From: Streptomyces parvus
Lineage (GTDB): Bacteria; Actinomycetota; Actinomycetes; Streptomycetales; Streptomycetaceae
Assembly: GCF_014648875.1 (NCBI RefSeq)
Contig: NZ_BMRY01000002.1
Span: forward strand, 682,001-746,000
DNA length: 64,000 nt
Direction of reading: 5' to 3'
Shown: positions 53,841 through 62,069 of the stretch, piece after piece
Numbering within the stretch: the stretch's first letter is position 1
How the letters are laid out: each line of letters begins with the position of its first letter
Program-made: the position numbers and the translations under genes
Notes under the pieces: model-generated
What the model saw: the letters and a program-made list of their open reading frames with translations, nothing else
Databases searched by the model: none
What the model was told of the DNA's origin: nothing

Positions 53841-56800
53841 ATGACGGAACAGACCCGTGAGGGCGAGGCGCGGACCGCCGATGTCGCCCGCCTGCTGCGC
53901 CACCCCGCGGTCTTCCTGCCGGGACCGGTGCCCAGGGAAGGCCGCATCGCCTTCTGGGACCCCCACTCCGACGGTGGCCCCCGAGGCGACGGCGACCCGT
54001 GGCGCGCCGACCCCCCGCCGGAGCGGACCGGGGTGCCCTTCGCGTACGCGGACGCGCTCGCACGCCCCGACACCGTTCCGTACACCTCCGCCCGGCTCAC
54101 GGTCGTCCGGCCGGACGGCGCCGCGGGCCCCGGGAGCGTCCGCACGACCGAGGTGCCCGCCGCCCTGCTGTCCGTGGCCGACGCGCTGCCCCTGCTCGTC
54201 CGGGCCCGGCAGCAGGCGTCCGCCCACCCCGCCACGCGCTGCTGGGGCGCGGCCGCCCTGCACGGCCTCCACCTCGTCGCCCGCGGTCGGCTCCTGCCCG
54301 GGCTCACGGCGGACGGCCACGACGCCTGGCGGGCCGGTCCTTCGGACGCCGAGGACGTCGCGCATCTGCGGGCGGTCGCCGCCGCCCTGCCGCCCGAGGG
54401 GCACGCGGTGCCGGTCCCCGGTTCCGCGCCGCCCCGGCTGCCCGCCCCCGAGGCGCTGACCGGCGCCTTCCTGGACGCCGTCGCCGACACACTGCCGCGC
54501 ACGCCCGCCGCCGCGTTCGCGATGGGCGCGCCGTTCGCCGCCCGCGAGCCCCAGCATCTGCCCCGGGCCGCCGCCTGGGCCGTCGAGGTGGCCTCGGGCC
54601 TCGACGCGGGTGTGCGGGTCTCGCTGCGCCTGGACCTCTCCGCGTACGAACTGTTCGACACCGCCGACACCTACGCCCTCACCGCCGACCGCGAGGAGGC
54701 GGAGACCGCCGGCGGTCCCGCCCGGCCGGAGCACGCGGACGATCCGGCGGTCCGCCCCGCCGCGGCGGCGATCGTGCAGGTCCACAGCCTCGCCGACCCG
54801 ACGTACGTGGTGGACGCGGCGGCCCTGTGGAACGGCGGGGCGGGCGAGCCCTTCGGGCCGCGCTCCCAGGTCGACGCGGTGCTGGCCCTGCGCCGCGCCG
54901 CCCGGGTCTGGGCCCCGCTGGAACGCCTCCTGGGACAGCCCGTCCCCGATGTGCTCGCGATCACCGAGGACGAGCTGTACGAGCTGCTGAGCGACGCCGG
55001 AGCCCGGCTGGCCACCGCCGGGGTCGAGGTGCGCTGGCCGCGCGAGCTGGCCCGTTCGCTCACCGCCGCCGCCGTCGTGCGGCCCGCGCCCGGATCCGCC
55101 ACCGACGGCACGTCCTTCTTCGACGCCGAACACCTCTTCGCCTTCGACTGGCAGCTGTCCCTGGGCGACGAGCGGCTGACCGAGGCCGAGATGGACCTCC
55201 TGGCCGAGGCGCACCGCCCGGTGGTGCGGCTGCGCGACCAGTGGGTGGTCGTCGATCCAGCCCTCGTACGCAAGGCGCGCAAGCGGGAGTTGGGGCTCCT
55301 GGATCCGGTGGACGCGCTGGCCGTGGCCCTCACCGGCAGCGCCGAGGTGGACGGCGAACGGGTCGACGCCGTCCCGGCCGGGGCCCTCGCCGCGCTCCGG
55401 ACCCGTCTCCTCACCGACGACACGACGATCGCACCGCCGCCCGGACTCGACGCGACGCTGCGCGACTACCAACTGCGCGGTCTGGCCTGGCTGGACCGGA
55501 TGACCTCGCTCGGGCTCGGCGGCTGCCTCGCCGACGACATGGGCCTCGGCAAGACGATCACCCTCATCGCCCTCCATCTGCACCGGGCGCACCCCTCGCC
55601 CACCCTTGTGGTCTGCCCCGCATCCCTCCTCGGCAACTGGCACCGCGAGATCAACCGCTTCGCCCCCGGCGTGCCCGTGCGCCGCTTCCACGGCACGGAC
55701 CGGAGCCTGAGCGATCCGGACGGCGGGTTCGTCCTCACCACCTACGGCACCATGCGCTCCAGTGCTGTCCAGCTCGCCGAGCAGAGCTGGGGCCTGGTCG
55801 TCGCCGACGAGGCGCAGCACGTCAAGAATCCGCACTCCTCCACCGCCAAGGCGCTGCGCACCATCCCCGCCCCGGCCAGGGTCGCCCTCACCGGCACCCC
55901 CGTCGAGAACAACCTCTCCGAGCTGTGGGCGCTCCTCGACTGGACGACCCCCGGACTGCTCGGCACGCTCAAGGCGTTCCGGGCCCGGCACGCCCGGATC
56001 GTGGAGAACACGGACACGGCCGCCGGTCTCGGCAACGAGGAAGCGGTCGAGCGGCTGTCCCGGCTGGTGCGCCCCTTCCTCCTGCGGCGCAAGAAGTCCG
56101 ACCCCGGCATCGCCCCCGAGCTGCCGCCCAAGACCGAGACCGACCACCCCGTGTCCCTCACCCGTGAACAGGCCACGCTCTACGAGGCGGCCGTCCGCGA
56201 GACGATGGCGCAGATCGAGGGGGCGGAGGGCATCGCCCGCCGGGGCCTGATCATGAAGCTGCTGACCTCGCTCAAGCAGATCTGCAACCACCCCGCCCAG
56301 TATCTGAAGGAGGAGCCCACCCGGCTCACGGGCCGCTCCGGCAAGCTCGCCCTCCTCGACGAACTGCTCGACACCATCCTGTCCGAGGACGGCTCGGTCC
56401 TGATCTTCACCCAGTACGTGTCGATGGCGCGGCTCCTCTCCGCGCACCTCGCCTCCCGCGCGATCCCCTCCCAACTCCTGCACGGAGGTACGCCGGTGCC
56501 CGAACGGGAGCGGATGGTGGACCGCTTCCAGTCCGCCGAGGTGCCCGTCTTCCTGCTCTCCCTCAAGGCGGCCGGCACCGGGCTGAACCTCACCCGGGCC
56601 GCCCACGTCGTCCACTTCGACCGCTGGTGGAACCCGGCCGTGGAGGAGCAGGCCACCGACCGGGCGTACCGCATCGGCCAGACCCAGCCCGTCCAGGTCC
56701 ACCGGATCATCACCGAGGGCACGGTGGAGGACCGGATCGCCGAGCTGCTGGAGTCCAAGCGGGCCCTGGCGGACGCGGTGCTCGGCAGCGGGGAGAGCGC

Positions 56801-56861
56801 GCTGACCGAGCTGAGCGACCGTGACCTCGCCGACCTCGTGTCCCTGCGGAGGCCCGGATGA
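53841..56861 (+). CDS. SNF2-family DEAD/DEAH-box helicase
   Basis: A 1006-residue SWI2/SNF2 ATPase. The N-terminal 450 residues hold the SNF2-associated region of bacterial members. The motor begins at ATLRDYQLRGLAWLDRM; Walker A is DDMGLGKT (Lys571), motif II DEAQH (Asp656), then LTGTPVENNLSELWALLDW, and in the C-terminal lobe NLTRAAHVVHFDRWWNPAVE and DRAYRIGQTQ. ATG 53841 follows GGGAGGGGGAG. It overlaps the downstream SWIM gene by four bases, the standard actinobacterial pair. Probably a DNA/RNA-translocating remodeller; exact role unknown. Confidence 0.93.
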   Translation: MTEQTREGEARTADVARLLRHPAVFLPGPVPREGRIAFWDPHSDGGPRGDGDPWRADPPPERTGVPFAYADALARPDTVPYTSARLTVVRPDGAAGPGSVRTTEVPAALLSVADALPLLVRARQQASAHPATRCWGAAALHGLHLVARGRLLPGLTADGHDAWRAGPSDAEDVAHLRAVAAALPPEGHAVPVPGSAPPRLPAPEALTGAFLDAVADTLPRTPAAAFAMGAPFAAREPQHLPRAAAWAVEVASGLDAGVRVSLRLDLSAYELFDTADTYALTADREEAETAGGPARPEHADDPAVRPAAAAIVQVHSLADPTYVVDAAALWNGGAGEPFGPRSQVDAVLALRRAARVWAPLERLLGQPVPDVLAITEDELYELLSDAGARLATAGVEVRWPRELARSLTAAAVVRPAPGSATDGTSFFDAEHLFAFDWQLSLGDERLTEAEMDLLAEAHRPVVRLRDQWVVVDPALVRKARKRELGLLDPVDALAVALTGSAEVDGERVDAVPAGALAALRTRLLTDDTTIAPPPGLDATLRDYQLRGLAWLDRMTSLGLGGCLADDMGLGKTITLIALHLHRAHPSPTLVVCPASLLGNWHREINRFAPGVPVRRFHGTDRSLSDPDGGFVLTTYGTMRSSAVQLAEQSWGLVVADEAQHVKNPHSSTAKALRTIPAPARVALTGTPVENNLSELWALLDWTTPGLLGTLKAFRARHARIVENTDTAAGLGNEEAVERLSRLVRPFLLRRKKSDPGIAPELPPKTETDHPVSLTREQATLYEAAVRETMAQIEGAEGIARRGLIMKLLTSLKQICNHPAQYLKEEPTRLTGRSGKLALLDELLDTILSEDGSVLIFTQYVSMARLLSAHLASRAIPSQLLHGGTPVPERERMVDRFQSAEVPVFLLSLKAAGTGLNLTRAAHVVHFDRWWNPAVEEQATDRAYRIGQTQPVQVHRIITEGTVEDRIAELLESKRALADAVLGSGESALTELSDRDLADLVSLRRPG

Positions 56862-58225
56862 GCCCGCGCATGAGCCCCCGCCCGACCACCGGCCCGGCCG
56901 CCCGCAGATCCGCCCCGCGCGCCCGGATCGGCCCGGACGATCTGCGGCGCACCTTCGAAGCGGTGCCCGCCCGCACCTCCGCCGAGGGCGAACCCTTCGC
57001 GGCCAGCTGGTGGGGCCGGGCCTGGGTGGACGCGCTGGAGACACTGTCGATGGACGAGGCCCGCCTCGCCCGCGGCCGGGCGTACGCCGACGACGGCCAG
57101 GTCGCCGCGATCACCGTCACCCCGGGCCGCGTCGTCGCCTATGTGCACGGCAGCCGGGCCCGCCCCTACCGCGCCGAGCTGCGCCTGCGCACCTTCGCCG
57201 ACCCGGGCTGGGAGGCCCTGCTCGACGCGGTCGCCGCCCGGCCCGGCCATCTGTCCGCGCTGCTGGCCAAGGAGATGCCGCACTCTCTGGCCCGTACGGC
57301 CGAGGAAGCCGGTGTCCGGCTGCTGCCCGCCGCCGACGACCTCGACCCCAGCTGCACCTGCCCCGACCACGGGCGGCCCTGCAAGCACGTCGCCGCTCTC
57401 TGCTTCCAGACGGCGCTGCTGCTCGACAGCGACCCGTTCGTCCTGCTGCTGATGCGGGGCCGGGGCGAACGCGAGCTGCTGGACGCGCTCGCCCGGCGCA
57501 ACGCCGAACACTCCGCCCGGGAGCGCCCCGCCGCCCCGGCCATGCCCTCGGTCGCGGCGGGCGACGCCTTCGCCGCCCGCTTCCTGCCGCCGCTCCCGGC
57601 GCCCCGCCCCGCCCCACCGCACCCCGGCCAGCCGCCGTCGTACCCGGACCTGCCCGGCGCCCGCGACCCGCTGGGCCTGGACGCCCTCGCCACCGACGCC
57701 GTCGCCCGCGCCCACGCCCTGCTGACCACCGGCCGCGATCCGCTGGCCGGGCTCACCGAGTGGCAGGACGCCGTCCGCCTCGCCGCCGCGCGCCCGACCG
57801 CCGGACTCACGGCCACCACCCGCGCGCTCTACCGCGAGCTGGCGTACGCCACCGGCCGCACCACCACCGACCTGGCCCGCGCCGTCGCCGCCTGGCGCCA
57901 GGGCGAGGCGGAGGGCCTGGCCGCCCTGGAAACACCCTGGGACCCGCCGGCCGGCCCCTTCGACCGGGCCAGGCCCGCGCTCGCCGCCGCCGGGTTCCCG
58001 CGCTTCACACCCTGGCGCAACCACCTCACCCACCCGGCCGGTTCGCTCCAGCTCCGCTTCGGCCAGGACCTGCGCTGGTACGGCTACGAGTCCGACCCCG
58101 GAGCCGACGACTGGTGGCCGCGCGCCGCCCCGGACCCCGACCCGGTCTCCGCCCTCGAAGCCCTGCTCGCCGGCGACTCCGTCCCGGACACGGCCGGGGA
58201 CGACGACCCCCACTACGTACGGTAA
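56858..58225 (+). CDS. SWIM zinc-finger protein
   Basis: A 455-residue protein. The SWIM zinc finger CxC-x6-CxH is at 166-177 (CTCPDHGRPCKH), preceded by a beta-rich domain (GQVAAITVTPGRVVAYVHGSRARPYRAELRL). The C-terminal half is Ala/Pro-rich helices. SWIM domains bind nucleic acid or protein. Its ATG overlaps the helicase stop (ATGA), so the two are translationally coupled and probably work as a complex. Confidence 0.92.
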   Translation: MSPRMSPRPTTGPAARRSAPRARIGPDDLRRTFEAVPARTSAEGEPFAASWWGRAWVDALETLSMDEARLARGRAYADDGQVAAITVTPGRVVAYVHGSRARPYRAELRLRTFADPGWEALLDAVAARPGHLSALLAKEMPHSLARTAEEAGVRLLPAADDLDPSCTCPDHGRPCKHVAALCFQTALLLDSDPFVLLLMRGRGERELLDALARRNAEHSARERPAAPAMPSVAAGDAFAARFLPPLPAPRPAPPHPGQPPSYPDLPGARDPLGLDALATDAVARAHALLTTGRDPLAGLTEWQDAVRLAAARPTAGLTATTRALYRELAYATGRTTTDLARAVAAWRQGEAEGLAALETPWDPPAGPFDRARPALAAAGFPRFTPWRNHLTHPAGSLQLRFGQDLRWYGYESDPGADDWWPRAAPDPDPVSALEALLAGDSVPDTAGDDDPHYVR

Positions 58226-58268
58226 AACCCTTGGCCACCAGGGCGTTGACCCTGTTAGCGTCCTCGAC

Positions 58269-59000
58269 GTGGCGAAACTCAATCAGATCATCGCAGTGGA
58301 GAAGGGCGTCAAGTCCAAGGCGCACCAGGACCTGACGGCGGCCCATCACGGCCTCCAGAAGGCCGCGTTGCTGGCCGGGATCTCCCGTACCTACCAGCCC
58401 AAGGACGAGGAGGGCGAACAGCTTCCGCCCGAGTCGACGCTGGTCCAGGTCAAGGCCGAGGATGTGCTGCGGGAGACCGCGACGACGCTGACCCGCCTCT
58501 TCGATGTGACCGCCACGAAGGACTGGGCGAACTGCTCGGCCCGGGCCGATGTGAAGGTCGAAGGCCGGGTGCTGGTGAGCGAGGTGCCGGTGGCGTATCT
58601 CCTCTTCCTGGAGAAGCAGCTGACCGACCTCAACACCTTCGTCCGCAAGCTGCCCGTCCTGGACGCGGCCGAGGCCTGGGTGCAGGACCCGTCGACCGAC
58701 TCCTGGAAGACCGAGCCGGTCCGTACGCTCCGCACCAAGAAGGTCCCCCGCAACCATGTGAAGGCGGAGGCCACCGAGAAGCACCCGGCGCAGGTCGAGG
58801 TGTACTACGAGGACATCCCGGTCGGGTACTGGACGACCGTCAAGTTCTCCGGGGCCCTGCCCGCGCGGCGCGTCAACGAACTGCTGGACCGGATCGAGAA
58901 GCTCCAGCAGGCCGTGAAGTTCGCCCGCGAGGAGGCCAACGGCGCGGAGGTCACCGACCAGCGGGTGGGTGATGCGGTATTCGGTTACCTCTTCGGGTGA
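58269..59000 (+). CDS. Conserved actinobacterial protein of unknown function (DUF7873-like)
   Basis: A 243-residue protein. It opens VAKLNQIIAVEKGVKSKAHQDLTAAHHGLQKAALLAGISRTY, has a central VLRETATTLTRLFDVTATKDWANCSARADV segment, and ends with LPARRVNELLDRIEKLQQAVKFAREEAN. It is mostly helical, Lys-rich (unlike its neighbours) and highly conserved-looking. I believe it is the family now called DUF7873; no function is known. It starts 43 bases after the SWIM gene. Directly after its stop comes a structured RNA region with two permuted tRNA-like cloverleafs, which suggests a functional link to RNA. Confidence 0.8.
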   Translation: MAKLNQIIAVEKGVKSKAHQDLTAAHHGLQKAALLAGISRTYQPKDEEGEQLPPESTLVQVKAEDVLRETATTLTRLFDVTATKDWANCSARADVKVEGRVLVSEVPVAYLLFLEKQLTDLNTFVRKLPVLDAAEAWVQDPSTDSWKTEPVRTLRTKKVPRNHVKAEATEKHPAQVEVYYEDIPVGYWTTVKFSGALPARRVNELLDRIEKLQQAVKFAREEANGAEVTDQRVGDAVFGYLFG

Positions 59001-59013
59001 CCGACCATGGATT

Positions 59014-59041
59014 CCCCGGCCGCCGATCAAGGGGGCCGGGG
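59014..59041 (+). terminator. Hairpin directly after the DUF7873-like gene
   Basis: CCCCGGCC (59014-59021) pairs perfectly with GGCCGGGG (59034-59041) around a 12-base loop. It may be a terminator or the first stem of the structured RNA that follows, where two more small hairpins (GCGC-GAGGA-GCGC, 59043-59055; CAAGCT/AGCTTG, 59055-59074) appear before the first tRNA-like element. Confidence 0.5.
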
Positions 59042-59084
59042 TGCGCGAGGAGCGCAAGCTGAAACTGAAGCTTGTCGTGAAGGC

Positions 59085-59157
59085 GCGGTCCCAGTGGAGG
59101 TTCAACTCCTCCCTCCGGCACGGGCCGGAGTAGCCCAAGCAGGCAGAGGCAGACCGC
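59085..59157 (+). ncRNA. Permuted tRNA-like cloverleaf A
   Basis: In order the element reads: anticodon 3' strand GCGGTC (59085-59090); variable loop CCAGT; T arm GGAGG-TTCAACT-CCTCC (59096-59112); acceptor 3' strand CTCCGGC (59113-59119); linker ACGG; acceptor 5' strand GCCGGAG (59124-59130); T8 A9; D arm GCC-CAAGCAGGCAGA-GGC (59133-59150); A26; anticodon 5' strand GACCGC (59152-59157). Acceptor pairing is 7/7 and anticodon-stem pairing 6/6. Conserved tRNA bases are present (U8, A14, GG and A21 in the D loop, TTCAA in the T loop). Only the anticodon loop is missing, replaced by open ends. A circularly permuted tRNA gene or tRNA mimic. Confidence 0.7.
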
Positions 59158-59232
59158 CGTCAATCTCAGACTCTTGCTCCAGACTCAGCATTCGCCGCCG
59201 ATCGCCGGATCGAACGGGCCCGGGCCCGCGCG

Positions 59233-59302
59233 CGTCGAGATGCCGGTTCAAGTCCGGCCCGCAGAGCTCCGATCTGCGGTGGTCCAAAGGCAGGACGCGA
59301 CG
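59233..59302 (+). ncRNA. Permuted tRNA-like cloverleaf B
   Basis: Same order as element A. Anticodon 3' strand CGTCG (59233-59237); variable AGAT; T arm GCCGG-TTCAAGT-CCGGC (59242-59258); acceptor 3' strand CCGCAGA (59259-59265); linker GCTCCGA; acceptor 5' strand TCTGCGG (59273-59279); T8 G9; D arm GTCC-AAAGGCA-GGAC (59282-59296); G26; anticodon 5' strand CGACG (59298-59302). All stems pair perfectly (7, 4, 5 and 5 bp). No 5' acceptor partner for CCGCAGA exists upstream, so a conventional tRNA reading fails. An ATCATGA segment follows the last strand but does not form a closed anticodon loop. Confidence 0.72.
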
Positions 59303-59361
59303 ACATCATGACTGACCCGGACCCTTAAACGTGCCGGCGTGCCAGATGGGTGGCATTCACA

Positions 59362-59392
59362 GGGCCCGGAGGCCGGCTACGCCTCCGGGCCC
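59362..59392. terminator. Terminator between the RNA elements and the C39-like gene
   Basis: GGGCCCGGAGGC (59362-59373) pairs perfectly with GCCTCCGGGCCC (59381-59392) around seven bases. It overlaps the stop codon of the leftward peptidase gene and lies downstream of the rightward RNA elements. Confidence 0.75.
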
Positions 59393-60024
59393 GCTCCCGT
59401 TTCCGATGCCTCCGCTGCTCCCAGCGAGACGCCCCGGCCCGCGAAGAACCGCTCGAACTCCGTCAGCGGCAGCACGGCCGCCCGCGTCCCGGCATCCGTC
59501 CCCGACGGATTGTGGAAGTGGACGCCCGCCCCGTCCGCCGTGCGCGCGGTCACCAGCACCAGATGCCCGCCCCGCCCCGGAGCCGGCCGCTCCGGATGCC
59601 GGATCCCGTAGTGGACGGAGGCCAGCACGGTCCGGCCCGCGTCCAGCAACCCGGGGAGCTCGGCCACGTCCAGGTGCCGGTGCACCGTGGCCTCGCGCCC
59701 GTACACCTCGCTGACGTACTCCGCGAAGGGCGCGTAGACCAGGCCCCGGATCGTGCCGTCCACGTCCTCCGTGTACGCCCCGTACTTCAGCGCCCCGTCC
59801 CGCAGCGCGAACAGCGAGGGGGCGTCGCCGCCGAGCGCCATGCGCAGACAGGTCATACCGCACAGATGACCTGCCCAGCGCGCGTACTCGGCGGGCGAAC
59901 CGGCCCCCGAACCGGCCCAGCCGGGGTCCTCGGCCGGATCGAGCCCGCCCTCCACGATCGCCCCCACCAGCTCCGGCGTGGCGAACTGGGTATGGACGGG
60001 GACGGAGCAGAGGGCACAGGTCAC
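59377..60024 (-). CDS. C39-like cysteine peptidase family protein
   Basis: A 215-residue papain-like protein. The likely catalytic Cys is in GHLCGMTCLRMALGG (about 53-67), the His in RGGHLVLVTA and the Asn in HFHNPSG, in the order and spacing of C39-like peptidases. No signal peptide or ABC exporter is nearby. Its GTG start overlaps the aminotransferase stop (GTGA), indicating translational coupling. Role unknown; perhaps cleavage or amide hydrolysis of a small peptide substrate. Confidence 0.75.
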   Translation of the reverse strand: MTCALCSVPVHTQFATPELVGAIVEGGLDPAEDPGWAGSGAGSPAEYARWAGHLCGMTCLRMALGGDAPSLFALRDGALKYGAYTEDVDGTIRGLVYAPFAEYVSEVYGREATVHRHLDVAELPGLLDAGRTVLASVHYGIRHPERPAPGRGGHLVLVTARTADGAGVHFHNPSGTDAGTRAAVLPLTEFERFFAGRGVSLGAAEASETGAGPEA

Positions 60025-61232
60025 TGGCGATATCCGTTCAGGAAGCGGCCGATGCGGCTGATCGCCGCGTCGAGGTCATCAGCGTACGGAAGGGTCAGGA
60101 TGCGGAAGTGGTCCGGGCGCGGCCAGCTGAAGCCGGTGCCCTGCACCACCTGGATCTTCTCCCGCAGCAGCAGGTCCAGCACGAACTTCTCGTCGTCCAC
60201 GATTCTGTGGACCTTCGGATCGATGCGCGGGAAGGCGTACAGCGCGCCCTTCGGCTTCACGCACGAGACGCCGGGGATCTCGTTCAGCCGCTCCCACGCC
60301 CGGTCGCGCTGCTCGTGCAGCCTGCCGCCCGGGGCGACCAGCTCCTTGATGGACTGCCGGCCCCCGAGCGCGGCCTGAATGGCGTACTGCGCGGGCGCGT
60401 TGGGGCACAGCCGCATGGAGGCCAGCATCGTCAGGCCCTCCAGGTAGTTGCGGGCGTGCTGGTGCGGACCGGACACCACCATCCAGCCGGAACGGAACCC
60501 GGCCACCCGGTACGTCTTCGACAGGCCGCTGAAGGTCAGGCAGACCAGGTCCGGGGCGAGGACGGCCGCACTGTGGTGCTCGGCCCCGTCGTACAGGATC
60601 TGGTCGTAGATCTCGTCGGCGAAGACCATCAGCCCGTGCCGCCGGGCCAGGTCGAGGATGCCTTCCAGGATCTCGCGCGGATAGACCGCGCCGGTGGGGT
60701 TGTTCGGGTTGATGATCACGACGGCCTTGGTCCGGTCGGTGATCTTCGACGCCATGTCGGCGAGATCCGGGTTCCAGTCGGACTCCTCGTCGCAGACGTA
60801 GTGCACCGCCTTGCCGCCCGCGAGCGTGGTCACCGCCGTCCACAGCGGGAAGTCCGGGGCCGGGATCAGCACCTCGTCGCCGTCCTCCAGCAGCGCCTGC
60901 ACGGCCATCGAGATCAGCTCGGAGACCCCGTTGCCGAGGAACACGTCGTCCACGCCGACCTCGGTCAGCCCCATCGACTGGTAGCGCTGGGCCACCGCCC
61001 GCCGGGCCGAGAGGATGCCGCGCGAATCGGTGTAGCCATGGGCCTGCGGCAGCATCCGGATCATGTCCTGGACGATCTCCTCGGGCGCCTCGAAGCCGAA
61101 GAGCGCGGGGTTGCCCGTGTTGAGCCGGAGCACGCTGTGGCCCGCCTCCTCCAGGGCGTTGGCGTGCTCGATGACCGGGCCCCGGATCTCGTAGCAGACC
61201 TCGTTGAGCTTGCTGGACTGCCGGAACTCCAT
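60021..61232 (-). CDS. PLP-dependent aminotransferase, AlaT type
   Basis: A 403-residue class I/II aminotransferase. EFRQSSKLNEVCYEIRGPV at the N-terminus is characteristic of AlaT alanine/valine-type transaminases. PLP-site features are GNGVSELISMAVQALL, NPNNPTGAVYP, FADEIYDQILYDG and the Schiff-base Lys in FSGLSKTYRVAGFRSGW. It probably interconverts pyruvate/alanine with glutamate. ATG 61232 follows GGGAGG. Divergent from the HxlR regulator across a repeat-rich gap, so likely part of its regulon. Confidence 0.92.
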   Translation of the reverse strand: MEFRQSSKLNEVCYEIRGPVIEHANALEEAGHSVLRLNTGNPALFGFEAPEEIVQDMIRMLPQAHGYTDSRGILSARRAVAQRYQSMGLTEVGVDDVFLGNGVSELISMAVQALLEDGDEVLIPAPDFPLWTAVTTLAGGKAVHYVCDEESDWNPDLADMASKITDRTKAVVIINPNNPTGAVYPREILEGILDLARRHGLMVFADEIYDQILYDGAEHHSAAVLAPDLVCLTFSGLSKTYRVAGFRSGWMVVSGPHQHARNYLEGLTMLASMRLCPNAPAQYAIQAALGGRQSIKELVAPGGRLHEQRDRAWERLNEIPGVSCVKPKGALYAFPRIDPKVHRIVDDEKFVLDLLLREKIQVVQGTGFSWPRPDHFRILTLPYADDLDAAISRIGRFLNGYRQ

Positions 61233-61260
61233 GCGCTGCCTCCCGAGCCGAATTGCGATA

Positions 61261-61310
61261 CTTGGTTTTACCAAGCTTGAGCTTGGAAAGTCCAACAACA
61301 TGTCTAGACT
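61261..61310. promoter_or_regulatory. Operator/promoter between alaT-like gene and HxlR regulator
   Basis: Three CTTGG/CCAAG half-sites interlock: CTTGG-TTTTA-CCAAG (61261-61275) and CCAAGC-TTGA-GCTTGG (61271-61286), both perfect. Rightward, TTGGAA (61283-61288) and TAGACT (61305-61310) form a -35/-10 pair with 16-base spacing, which puts the transcription start at about the ATG of the regulator. Confidence 0.7.
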
Positions 61311-61317
61311 GCGTCGC

Positions 61318-62022
61318 ATGCCACGTCAGCAGCAGCCAGCAGCACGTCCAGCAGCACGCCCCGTCCGCCGCCGGAGCTACGACCAGTTCGACGCCACCGC
61401 CCGCGCCCTCGACTCCGTCGGCGACCGGTGGACCCTGCTGATCGTCCGTGAACTGCTGGGCGGGCCGCGCCGGTACACGGACCTGCACGCCGACCTGCCC
61501 GGCGTCAGCACGGACGTGCTGGCCTCCCGGCTGAAGGACATGGAGCAGTCCGGGCTGGCCCTGCGCCGCAAGCTGCCGCCCCCGTCGGCCGCGTCGGTCT
61601 ACGAGCTGACCGAGCGAGGCCTCGGCCTGCTGCCCGTGCTCACCGCCCTCGCCGAGTGGGGCGCGCCCGCCCTCGCCGAGCGCCGCCCGACCGACGCGGT
61701 GCGGGCCCACTGGTCCGCCCTGCCGCTGCTCGGCGCTCTCACCGGACTCACCCGGGAGGGCGTCCTCGAAGTCCGCCTCGACGAGGGGGAGTTCCACCTC
61801 CGTGTCGGTGGCCGAGCGGGGGCCGCGCTGCCGGGCGCGGAGGCGTACGGGGCGGTGTACGGCTACGGTCCCGCAGACCGCCCCGACGCCCGGATCGTCC
61901 TCGGCGCTGAGGTCTGCCTGGAGCTGGCGCGGGGCGGGGCGACCCTCGCGGAGGCGGTGAAGGACGGCCGCGTCGAGGTGCTGGGCGACAGCCCGCTCGC
62001 GGCGGAGCTGCGCGGGGAGTGA
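61318..62022 (+). CDS. HxlR-family transcriptional regulator
   Basis: A 234-residue regulator. The HxlR winged helix (about 18-110) has DSVGDRWTLLIVRELLGGPRRYTDLHADLPGVSTDVLASRLKDME and SVYELTERGLGLLPVL; a 120-residue C-terminal domain (SCP2-like fold possible) follows, as in the larger actinobacterial members. I choose ATG 61318 because the promoter predicts a leaderless transcript beginning there; ATG 61300 in frame would add six residues. Likely autoregulated through the CTTGG repeats and controlling the divergent aminotransferase. Confidence 0.85.
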   Translation: MPRQQQPAARPAARPVRRRSYDQFDATARALDSVGDRWTLLIVRELLGGPRRYTDLHADLPGVSTDVLASRLKDMEQSGLALRRKLPPPSAASVYELTERGLGLLPVLTALAEWGAPALAERRPTDAVRAHWSALPLLGALTGLTREGVLEVRLDEGEFHLRVGGRAGAALPGAEAYGAVYGYGPADRPDARIVLGAEVCLELARGGATLAEAVKDGRVEVLGDSPLAAELRGE

Positions 62023-62069
62023 ACCGCCCGTCCGGGGCGCTCTCCCGCCGGTACGGCGATGATGGGACC

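Noticed and set aside
59035..59120. A conventional type II tRNA using GCCGGGG (59035-59041) as the 5' acceptor strand of element A
   Set aside because: The acceptor would pair with one G-U, but the D loop lacks the invariant pattern and no anticodon loop with U33 can be formed. The permuted pairing is perfect and is matched independently by element B.
59007..59315. A 102-codon open frame through the permuted tRNA-like region
   Set aside because: Codon use lacks the third-position GC bias of the neighbours, there is no ribosome site, and every arm of two tRNA-like folds accounts for the sequence better.
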